Positions 1-5,541 of a stretch of DNA of 8,689 nt are shown in pieces. Below the pieces are notes generated by a model. It ran no database searches. It saw only the letters and a list, made by a program, of their open reading frames with translations, and had not been told where the DNA came from. Position numbers and translations under genes: made by a program. Position 1 is the stretch's first letter; every line of letters begins with the position of its first letter. This stretch comes from Syntrophomonadaceae bacterium (GTDB taxonomy: Bacteria > Bacillota > Ch66 > Ch109), in contig JAAZDI010000317.1 in assembly GCA_012512295.1 (NCBI GenBank), forward strand, positions 1-8,689, given 5' to 3'.

Positions 1-229
1 GGAAATGATAGAGATATATGCGGCTTACTTGGGACTTGACGGCGGAGGCACCCTTAATTTCAACGAAACCTGGGCATCAAAAGGATTTGCGGGAGATATT
101 ATCAGTGTTACGGCGATAAAAAAAGGGACTGGAGTGGGCGGCGCGGAAAGTTATAACGGAATATCCTTATATTTATCCGAGTTTGGCCGTCCAGCCAGGG
201 ACGTGAGTATTGCGGTGAAATATAAATAA
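1..229 (+). CDS. 3' end of an unrecognised protein gene (partial)
   Basis: An open frame runs from the left edge to a TAA at 227-229. An ATG lies at position 5, but only four bases precede it, so I cannot tell whether it is the true start of a 74-residue protein or an internal methionine of a longer one. I favour a longer protein, because the frame stays open to the window edge. The visible part has alternating hydrophobic and polar residues and many glycines, for example the stretch ISLYLSEFGRP near residue 53, which suggests beta-strands. It shows no membrane segment, signal peptide or catalytic motif that I recognise. The gene ends 132 bases before the carboxypeptidase gene on the same strand. 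No function is proposed. Confidence 0.45.
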   Translation, partial: EMIEIYAAYLGLDGGGTLNFNETWASKGFAGDIISVTAIKKGTGVGGAESYNGISLYLSEFGRPARDVSIAVKYK

Positions 230-283
230 ATAGAAGATGGGGGAAGCCAATGTTAAGTTTTCCGCTCAGAGAGAATATTACAA

Positions 284-316
284 CTTTGACACATCTGTAA
301 AACAATTCTTTGACAC
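284..316 (+). promoter_or_regulatory. Duplicated CTTTGACAC element upstream of the carboxypeptidase gene
   Basis: The 9-mer CTTTGACAC occurs at 284-292 and again at 308-316, exactly 24 bp apart. Each copy contains a perfect TTGACA -35 hexamer (286-291 and 310-315). Neither has a good -10 box at 16-18 bp. The best A/T hexamer, TATGAT at 325-330, is only 9 bp from the second copy. The pair could therefore be two binding sites for an activator or repressor rather than two standard promoters. The assignment is tentative. Confidence 0.35.
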
Positions 317-350
317 CTCCCGGTTATGATTGAATCCAAAATTAATAACT

Positions 351-357
351 AGGAGGT
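351..357 (+). promoter_or_regulatory. Ribosome binding site deciding the TTG start
   Basis: AGGAGGT is a full match to the anti-Shine-Dalgarno core. Two consecutive TTG codons follow, at 362 and 365. Counting from the end of AGGAGG, the gaps are 5 and 8 bases, so the second TTG has the more usual spacing. No ATG or GTG is closer than codon 10. Confidence 0.8.
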
Positions 358-361
358 TTTA

Positions 362-1234
362 TTGTTGAAAAGACTAATATGTACCCTGATGACATTTGTC
401 CTCGCGTTACTTTGGGGAGGTAATCTAGTTTTCGAGGCATACGCCACAGATGTAAGAACGGAACTCATTTCAAGAAAGACCATCACGGACAAAATTTGCT
501 TAATTTCCGAGCAAATCCGTTTATTAATCTCGGATCAAATTCCTTTAAAGGAGAAATTATCAGAACAAACCACGATGAAGATCAGTGAACCGCCCAAGTT
601 CATTCCATCTATTAATAACAACGAGGATTGGATGCTGACATTGGTAAATTACAACAATCCCCTTCCCGATACATACAAACCCGTATTAAAAAGTCTTTCC
701 AACGGCTTACAATTCGATGCGCGCGCCATCGATCAACTTATTTTAATGCTTTCGGACGCAAGGGCGCAAGGCTTATCTCCTGTCGTTTGTTCAGCATACA
801 GATCGGTTGAATACCAACAAAAGCTATTCAACAATCAGGTCAAAAAACAGATGGCCAAAGGATTAGATCGTCAACAGGCCGAGCTTGAAGCTCAAAAAGT
901 CGTCGCCTATCCGGGAACGAGCGAACACAATTTAGGTCTGGCCGCCGATATTGTCTCGTTAAGCTATCAACACCTTGATCAAGCACAAGCCAATACCGCT
1001 GAAGTAAAATGGCTTACTAGGCATTGCAGCGAGTACGGTTTCATACTTCGGTATCCAGAAGGAAAAAGAAATATTACCGGCGTAATTTATGAACCCTGGC
1101 ACTTTAGATATGTAGGCATAGATGCAGCGAAGGAAATCATGGAAAGCGGCCAGTGTCTTGAAGAATATTTAGAGTTTAAGGAAAGCGCTCTGGCTAAGAC
1201 TTCTTCAACAACGGCAGCCAAAGTAATCAGGTAG
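362..1234 (+). CDS. Secreted VanY/LdcB-type zinc D,D- or L,D-carboxypeptidase
   Basis: The product is a 290-residue exported peptidase predicted to remove the terminal D-alanine from peptidoglycan stem peptides outside the membrane. Residues 1-28 form a signal peptide: a KR-containing start, a hydrophobic core at 9-23, and an AYA cleavage site after residue 28. Residues 30-80 look like a linker. The catalytic domain (about 90-275) has the peptidase family M15B motifs: SAYRS at 144-148, SEHNLGLAAD at 187-196 giving zinc ligands H189 and D196, and EPWHFRY at 244-250 giving catalytic E244 and zinc ligand H247. All key residues are present. Length is normal for the family. The start is TTG at 362, or TTG at 365 with better spacing from the ribosome binding site. 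No van resistance genes are adjacent, so a housekeeping cell-wall role is likelier than glycopeptide resistance. The choice between a D,D and an L,D substrate cannot be made from these motifs. Confidence 0.9.
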   Translation: MLKRLICTLMTFVLALLWGGNLVFEAYATDVRTELISRKTITDKICLISEQIRLLISDQIPLKEKLSEQTTMKISEPPKFIPSINNNEDWMLTLVNYNNPLPDTYKPVLKSLSNGLQFDARAIDQLILMLSDARAQGLSPVVCSAYRSVEYQQKLFNNQVKKQMAKGLDRQQAELEAQKVVAYPGTSEHNLGLAADIVSLSYQHLDQAQANTAEVKWLTRHCSEYGFILRYPEGKRNITGVIYEPWHFRYVGIDAAKEIMESGQCLEEYLEFKESALAKTSSTTAAKVIR

Positions 1235-1347
1235 GATCTTACCATCAGGTAACTGACGAAGAACTATACCAGATATTACAAAACGACCTTGGTGATATCC
1301 GGCAGTTTGTTTCCCAAATCAAAGAATATGTTGGCAAATGTCTCTAA
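1198..1347 (+). pseudogene. Coding-like fragment without a start codon, downstream of the carboxypeptidase gene
   Basis: In the frame one base off the carboxypeptidase gene, codons are open from 1198 to a TAA at 1345-1347. The last 33 or so codons read like real protein: HQVTDEELYQILQN, then an amphipathic helical stretch with RQFVSQIKEYVGKCL at the end. There is no ATG, GTG or TTG codon in the open stretch and no ribosome binding site. It is therefore either the tail of a decayed gene, a C-terminal extension of the carboxypeptidase reached only by a frameshift, or chance. The first 37 bases overlap the end of the carboxypeptidase gene. I do not recognise the family. Confidence 0.3.
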
Positions 1348-1366
1348 CTTGCCAATATTTTTGTTG
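1326..1366 (+). terminator. Probable intrinsic terminator after the carboxypeptidase gene
   Basis: TTGGCAA at 1331-1337 and TTGCCAA at 1349-1355 form a perfect 7-bp inverted repeat around an 11-nt loop. Flanking AATA/TATT can extend the stem past a two-base bulge. The 3' arm is followed by a T-rich run (TATTTTTGTTG) at 1356-1366. The stem is rather weak (3 GC pairs), and its left arm overlaps the coding-like fragment that ends at 1347. Confidence 0.5.
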
Positions 1367-1581
1367 TCTATCCCCCACCGTACCAACGTTTAATCAAGGC
1401 TAATGTCTAGTATCTTAACTAACTTTTCCCGTTGGTTAAGGAATTTAGCTAACGAGAAATAAAATAAGGCAAAAGACAAAGCCTGAAATGTACGATACTG
1501 AAAAAGAGGGTACGAATATAACCAACTTACCTAGAGATAATCGCAGTAATTTTTAATTATAATATGGTGAGGATTGACATC
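1348..1581. other. A/T-rich intergenic region upstream of the diguanylate cyclase gene
   Basis: This non-coding gap holds one strong hairpin. CTTAACTAAC at 1414-1423 pairs over its full 10 bp, with one G-U pair, with GTTGGTTAAG at 1431-1440 around a 7-nt loop. No T-run follows it, so it is not a classical terminator. A TATAAT hexamer sits at 1558-1563 but has no recognisable -35 partner. A transcript started from it would begin at or inside the ribosome binding site at 1566-1572, so its promoter role is doubtful. A short GGCAAA/CAAAGCC stretch near 1468-1483 recalls part of a cyclic-di-GMP-I riboswitch core, but the remaining elements are absent. Confidence 0.45.
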
Positions 1582-2808
1582 ATGCCCAAAAGTATGCAGA
1601 CCATATTGTCGCTTGGCCTGCTGGCTCTTTTACTGATTCTTGCTTACCTGTGCTTGCTGAACCTAGCCGGTCTGCCGGCATTAATCATCAATCTGCTGCC
1701 ATTGTTACCCTATCTTTTGTTGCTGGTGACCGGCGGCCTGGCTTACCACTTTAACCAGAGCAGGATTTTTTACCTGGCCCTGGCTTTCATCGCCATTCAG
1801 CTTATTACTGATGGATACCTTTTTCAGCAGTACTCCCTTGACAGCGCCCAGATAGGCTTGATCTATTCGCTGATCGCCATCCTGGTTCCGCTTAACCTGT
1901 TTGTTTACAGCTTTTTAAAGGAGAGGGGCATATTAAGCCTGTGGGGATTCCTGAAGCTGTTTTTCATTATCCTGCAATTTCTTGGGGCAGCCTGGATCGT
2001 TAGCAGCGGCCAGCCGGGTATTCTCAACCTAATCTACGCCCCGATTCTACCCTGGTATTTTCCGCTTCCGCCAGGGATGGCCCAGCTTAGCCTGCTGGTG
2101 TTTGGCCTGGTGATTACGGCGTTCTTGATTAAACTCTGGTTCAATAATGCTTTTTTCACAACAACAGCCATCGGGGTATTGTTAAGCCTTGGTTTATCTT
2201 TTTATTTTCAGGAGTGGCCATTGGCCGCCCCGATTTTTATGAGTAGTGCCGGCCTTTTGATGATCATCTGTATTCTCCAAAATACCCATAGTATGGCCTA
2301 TCTGGATGAGCTCACCGAGATCCCTGGCCGGCGAGCCCTCCGGGAAGAGATGATGAAACTCAGCGGAGCTTATACCGTCGCGATGGTGGACATCGACTTT
2401 TTTAAAAAATTTAACGATACTTACGGGCATGATGTGGGTGATGATGTTTTGCGAATGGTGGCCTCCAAACTAAAGCGGGTTACCGGAGGGGGAAAAGCCT
2501 TTCGCTATGGTGGAGAGGAGTTTGCCATTGTTTTTGCAAGGAAAAAGCTCGCTGATGTCCTGCCTCATCTGGAAAAACTGCGGGAGACAATCGCTCATTC
2601 GGAGTTTGTAATCAGGGGTAAAGATCGCCCGAAAAAGAAACCCGCTAAACCGAAATCGACTCAACCAGTGAAAAAAGTTTCGGTTACCGTAAGCATCGGA
2701 GCGGCAGAAAAAAACCGCCCCCTGGAAAAAGCGGAAGAGGTTCTAAAAGAAGCTGACAAGGCCCTGTATCGGGCCAAGAAAAAAGGGCGCAACTGCGTCT
2801 GCAAATAA
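1582..2808 (+). CDS. Membrane-anchored diguanylate cyclase (GGDEF domain)
   Basis: The enzyme makes cyclic di-GMP from two GTP. I place the start at the ATG at 1582 because GGTGAGG (1566-1572) lies 9 bases upstream; an in-frame ATG at 1564 has no ribosome binding site. From 1582 the protein has 408 residues. Roughly the first 230 residues are very hydrophobic and contain about eight predicted membrane helices, with no recognised sensor domain. The C-terminal GGDEF domain has DELTEIPGRRALR, the metal-binding VDIDFFKKFND, GHDVGDD, and an intact catalytic RYGGEEF at residues 308-314. The product-inhibition site (RxxD, normally a few residues before GGEEF) is missing, replaced by TGGG. A Lys/Pro-rich insert (RPKKKPAKPKSTQPVKK) interrupts the domain before VSVTVSIG; I recall similar inserts in other cyclases. 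There is no EAL domain. The ligand sensed by the membrane part is unknown. Confidence 0.9.
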   Translation: MPKSMQTILSLGLLALLLILAYLCLLNLAGLPALIINLLPLLPYLLLLVTGGLAYHFNQSRIFYLALAFIAIQLITDGYLFQQYSLDSAQIGLIYSLIAILVPLNLFVYSFLKERGILSLWGFLKLFFIILQFLGAAWIVSSGQPGILNLIYAPILPWYFPLPPGMAQLSLLVFGLVITAFLIKLWFNNAFFTTTAIGVLLSLGLSFYFQEWPLAAPIFMSSAGLLMIICILQNTHSMAYLDELTEIPGRRALREEMMKLSGAYTVAMVDIDFFKKFNDTYGHDVGDDVLRMVASKLKRVTGGGKAFRYGGEEFAIVFARKKLADVLPHLEKLRETIAHSEFVIRGKDRPKKKPAKPKSTQPVKKVSVTVSIGAAEKNRPLEKAEEVLKEADKALYRAKKKGRNCVCK

Positions 2809-2812
2809 GGTC

Positions 2813-4189
2813 TTACGTCTGCTTCAAGGGTGCGGGCATTTGTTTAGATACTTCTGTCTGGGGCAGACTCTTTATTTCAAAGTATAAAAAAGTAGCGGTT
2901 ATCATTACGGCTATAACATCCGAGAACGGAGCAGCTCGCCAAACCCCGTCAATCCCCCAAAAACGCGGCAGAATCAGCAGCAACGGAATAAATACCAGGA
3001 CCTGCCGGGACAGGCTGAGAATCGTCGCTTTCAGTCCTTTACCAACTGCTTGAAAGTAGATAGGGCCGACAACCTGGAAGCCAAGAATAAAAATGATGGC
3101 TAAATAGACCTGCATGGCATCGGCCGTCAGCTGGATAAGGGCCGTGTCCTTGGTAAACAGACTTACTATTTGGCTAGGCCATATCTGAATCACCAGGTAA
3201 CCGGCGATAGAAATACCGGATGCGGCAATAATTGCTTTTTTCAAGGCTTCTTTAACTCGGTCATATTGCCGGGCCCCATAATTGAAACCGACCAGGGGCT
3301 GCATTCCCTGACTAATCCCAAGAATAGGCATAAGCATAATCGAAACGATACTCATGATAATGCCGACCGCAGACAGGGTTAAATCGCCTCCATATGCGGT
3401 GAGGGTTTTATTAATAATCAATTGCTGAACACTGTTAGCCAGCTGCAGGGCAAAAGGCGCACAGCCGATGGACACAATACTTAACAATACTGGTGCTTGC
3501 AGACGGAAGTTCTTTAGCCTGATTTTCACCAGACTGCGGCCGGTAAAAAAATAGCCAAAAACCCAAAGGGCTGAGATGAATTGACCGGATACCGTAGCCA
3601 GGGCCGATCCTTTAATGCCCAGACCCAATTGAAAAATAAAGATATAATTTAAGACTATATTGACCGAAGCCCCGATTAGCTGCGTGTACATGGCTGTTTT
3701 CGCGTCGCCCTGCGCTCTGATAAAGTTGTTCATGCCTATACTAATGGAACCTAAAGCCGAACCCAGCATAATTATCTGCATGAAATCGCGAGCATAAGGC
3801 AAGACCTCGGGACTAGCCCCAAAAGTTTTTAGAATTTGATCCGGAAAAAGCAGGTAGATAACCGTCAGACACAGCGGCAGGAGAACCAGCAGTACGGTCG
3901 CATTGCCGGCGATCTTTTCGGCCTCTTCTTTTTTCTGCTCCCCCAGCCGGATTGAGATCAGCGCGGTCGCTCCTACCCCAATCAGGACCGATACCGCCAT
4001 TAAGATGATCATGATGGGAAAAGCCACGGTTGTGGCGGCGATGGCCAAAGAGCCAACCCCGCGCCCAACAAAAATCCGGTCCACCACATTGTAAAGAGCA
4101 TTAATCAGCATCCCGGCTATGGCGGGCAATGAGAATTTTAGGAGTAATCTACCTATATCTTCATCACGCATCATGGTGGTATTGTCCAC
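2813..4189 (-). CDS. MATE-family multidrug/cation antiporter (MepA-like)
   Basis: The 458-residue integral membrane protein is predicted to export organic cations or drugs in exchange for Na+ or H+. It has about twelve hydrophobic segments in two halves, as MATE proteins do. Family-typical stretches are NVVDRIFVGRGVGSLAIAA (about 34-52), RAQGDAKTAMYTQLIGASVN (about 158-177, with the usual conserved RAxGD) and GMQPLVGFNYGAR (about 295-307). The start is a GTG at 4189. AAGGTGA (4202-4196 on this strand) sits 6 bases upstream, while the ATGs at codons 6 and 7 lack such a site. The C-terminal 20 residues are hydrophilic. A weak promoter is possible at TTGAAC (4277-4272) and TATTAA (4256-4251), but its spacer is only 15 bp. 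The gene converges on the cyclase gene with 4 bp between stop codons. No regulator gene lies next to it, so the substrate cannot be inferred. Confidence 0.92.
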   Translation of the reverse strand: MDNTTMMRDEDIGRLLLKFSLPAIAGMLINALYNVVDRIFVGRGVGSLAIAATTVAFPIMIILMAVSVLIGVGATALISIRLGEQKKEEAEKIAGNATVLLVLLPLCLTVIYLLFPDQILKTFGASPEVLPYARDFMQIIMLGSALGSISIGMNNFIRAQGDAKTAMYTQLIGASVNIVLNYIFIFQLGLGIKGSALATVSGQFISALWVFGYFFTGRSLVKIRLKNFRLQAPVLLSIVSIGCAPFALQLANSVQQLIINKTLTAYGGDLTLSAVGIIMSIVSIMLMPILGISQGMQPLVGFNYGARQYDRVKEALKKAIIAASGISIAGYLVIQIWPSQIVSLFTKDTALIQLTADAMQVYLAIIFILGFQVVGPIYFQAVGKGLKATILSLSRQVLVFIPLLLILPRFWGIDGVWRAAPFSDVIAVMITATFLYFEIKSLPQTEVSKQMPAPLKQT

Positions 4190-4317
4190 TTGTCTTCACC
4201 TTTCGTTTGGTACGATTCTTCTTCGGCCTTATCAAGCCCCTTTGCTCATTTTAATATGAAACTAGGTCTATGTTCAAATAGTATTTACAATGGTTTTCGC
4301 AACAACCGAAAGACCCT

Positions 4318-4345
4318 TTGCACAACCAGGTAAATTTGTTATAAT
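4318..4345 (+). promoter_or_regulatory. Extended -10 sigma-A-type promoter for dapF
   Basis: TTGCAC (4318-4323) is followed after 16 bp by a perfect TATAAT (4340-4345), preceded by TGT, the extended -10 element. Transcription should start near 4352, giving a leader of about 80 bases before dapF. This is the best promoter-like match in the window. Confidence 0.75.
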
Positions 4346-4363
4346 TGCGGAGAATAACCATAA

Positions 4364-4398
4364 AATCTGCTGAATATCGGCAGATTATTGTATACAAT
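4364..4398 (+). promoter_or_regulatory. dapF leader: hairpin plus 12-bp palindrome
   Basis: Within the predicted leader, AATCTGC (4364-4370) and GCAGATT (4380-4386) form a perfect 7-bp inverted repeat with a 9-nt loop. It is directly abutted by ATTGTATACAAT (4387-4398), a perfect 12-bp palindrome. The palindrome resembles a dimeric repressor operator of the sort GntR-type regulators often use. It lies downstream of the start point, where a bound repressor would block elongation. The leader is too short for a lysine riboswitch (about 170 nt), and I see no such element. The regulator is unknown. Confidence 0.45.
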
Positions 4399-4433
4399 CA
4401 GCCGAAGTACATATAAGAGGGAGCGGAAAGGAC

Positions 4434-5270
4434 TTGCAATTTATAAAAGTTCATGGTATTGGCAATGATTTTGTCTTAATGGATTTTTTACAAGGTGCCC
4501 CGGAACGGGATTGGCCGCAATTGGCCCAACAAATATGTGATCGTCATTTTGGGGTCGGGGCCGATGGTTTGGTTTTAATCCACCCCTCAACAACAGCGCA
4601 TATCCGAATGCAGGTTTTTAACCCAGATGGCAGTGAAGCAGAAATGTGCGGCAACGCGATTCGGTGTGTTGCCCGCTATGTTTATCAGCGTCAGCTGGTG
4701 AATGAGCTTTTTATTAAAGTGGAAACCCTGGCTGGCCTCAGGATCCCGGAAATTATTTTGAACGATCAGGGAGACTTGGTCGGAGTTAAGGTTGATATGG
4801 GCAAACCAGTCTTAGATCCCGCCCTCATTCCCATATCTATTCTCGGGGAAAAAGTCGTCAATCATCCCCTGCAATTTGCCGGCGGCGAATTGATGATTAC
4901 CGCCGTCTCCATGGGTAATCCCCACTGTATTACCTATGTCTCAGATTTAGACAAAACCCCCTTTTACGACTGGGGTCCCAAGTTAGAAACCCACCCCTTA
5001 TTTCCCAAAAAAACCAATGTAGAATTTGTCCAGGTCCTTAATCCCCGAGAAGTCCGCATGCGGGTCTGGGAAAGAGGTGCTGGGGAAACCTTGGCCTGTG
5101 GGACTGGAGCGTGTGCAGTGGGCGTGGCCAGTTTTCTCAACGGTTTGACCGAACGGTTAATTACGGTTCACCTGCCGGGAGGGGACCTGCAAATTGAATG
5201 GGCAGAAAATGGTCACGTGTACATGACTGGCCCGGCACAAGAAGTGTTTAGCGGTAACTGGTTTGATTAA
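4434..5270 (+). CDS. dapF: Diaminopimelate epimerase
   Basis: DapF interconverts LL- and meso-diaminopimelate in the cytoplasm. This is the step before lysine and before peptidoglycan precursor synthesis. The 278-residue length is typical. The cofactor-free two-cysteine active site is complete: C72 in MCGNAIRC and C222 in ACGTGACAVG. Other family signatures are HGIGNDFV (7-14), FGVGADGL (39-46), NPDGSEAEMCGN (63-74) and SMGNPHC (159-165). The start is TTG at 4434: the resulting N-terminus MQFIKVHGIGNDF matches the family, and AGAGGGAG (4416-4423) lies 10 bases upstream. The gene follows a strong promoter and a possible operator. It is followed on the same strand by dapL, which makes its LL-diaminopimelate substrate, so the pair probably form one pathway unit. 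Confidence 0.97.
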   Translation: MQFIKVHGIGNDFVLMDFLQGAPERDWPQLAQQICDRHFGVGADGLVLIHPSTTAHIRMQVFNPDGSEAEMCGNAIRCVARYVYQRQLVNELFIKVETLAGLRIPEIILNDQGDLVGVKVDMGKPVLDPALIPISILGEKVVNHPLQFAGGELMITAVSMGNPHCITYVSDLDKTPFYDWGPKLETHPLFPKKTNVEFVQVLNPREVRMRVWERGAGETLACGTGACAVGVASFLNGLTERLITVHLPGGDLQIEWAENGHVYMTGPAQEVFSGNWFD

Positions 5271-5400
5271 ACTTCCTTGGCAATCAGATTTTTCATTTTC
5301 GAATAGGGTTCCTTGTGCCATGCGGGCTAATCCGGAACATGGTAATAACATGGTCTTTTAAATCTTCAGATATCGAGTTTCCAGAGTCCTCAGAGGTCCG

Positions 5401-5429
5401 GGAAGCAAGAGAACCGTCCCTTTGCTTCC
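5401..5429 (+). repeat. REP-like hairpin repeat, copy 1
   Basis: GGAAGCAA (5401-5408) and TTGCTTCC (5422-5429) form a perfect 8-bp stem around a 13-nt loop containing AGAACCGTCCC. The 9-mer CTTTGCTTC is duplicated in tandem at 5420-5428 and 5429-5437. The copy matches the second one (5477-5504) at 26 of 28 bases. No T-run follows, so it is not a standard terminator. From memory, hairpins with AGAACCGTCCC loops are dispersed in several clostridial genomes. That link would need a database search. Confidence 0.75.
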
Positions 5430-5473
5430 TTTGCTTCTCGGATCTAAACGACATGAGTCTAATTCATCAGAAC

Positions 5474-5507
5474 GAAGGAAGCAAAAGAACCGTCCCCTTG
5501 CTTCTTC
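5474..5507 (+). repeat. REP-like hairpin repeat, copy 2
   Basis: GAAGCAA (5478-5484) pairs with TTGCTTC (5498-5504) around a 13-nt loop again containing AGAACCGTCCC. The stem can lengthen past one bulged G using GAA at 5474-5476 and TTC at 5505-5507. The copy is in the same orientation as copy 1, with repeat starts 76 bp apart, and it ends 16 bases before the dapL ribosome binding site. Confidence 0.75.
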
Positions 5508-5522
5508 TTCAAAATCAAACAT

Positions 5523-5529
5523 AGGAGGT
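5523..5529 (+). promoter_or_regulatory. dapL ribosome binding site with long spacer
   Basis: AGGAGGT is a full-strength ribosome binding site, but about 12-13 bases separate it from the ATG at 5542. No in-frame ATG, GTG or TTG lies between them. The long spacing is unusual but leaves the ATG as the only sensible start. Confidence 0.7.
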
Positions 5530-5541
5530 ATCGTTTTATCG

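Larger units (their letters stand above)
5271..5541. other. dapF-dapL intergenic gap carrying REP-like repeats
   Basis: This is an unusually long 271-bp gap for two consecutive genes of one pathway. Its second half holds two copies of a hairpin repeat and the dapL ribosome binding site. The first half (5271-5400) shows no convincing promoter and no terminator with a T-run. Open frames across it on both strands use codons generated by the repeats and look spurious. The simplest reading is an operon spacer enlarged by insertion of the repeat pair. Confidence 0.5.

Noticed and set aside
1468..1483. GGCAAA followed by ACAAAGCC upstream of the cyclase gene, recalling a cyclic-di-GMP-I riboswitch.
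   Set aside because: The P2 hairpin between the two core motifs is missing, the CGCAAAGCC core is not exact, and I see no tetraloop-receptor or second stem downstream.
1558..1563. TATAAT immediately before the cyclase gene as its promoter.
   Set aside because: There is no -35 partner at 16-18 bp, and the implied start point falls at or inside the ribosome binding site.
4352..4433. Lysine riboswitch upstream of dapF.
   Set aside because: The leader is about 80 bases, half the size of a lysine riboswitch aptamer, and lacks its conserved core.
5422..5541. Longer dapL beginning at an upstream in-frame codon.
   Set aside because: The extra 40 residues would be encoded by repeat DNA. The ATG at 5542 gives a family-typical 390-residue protein and follows an AGGAGGT.
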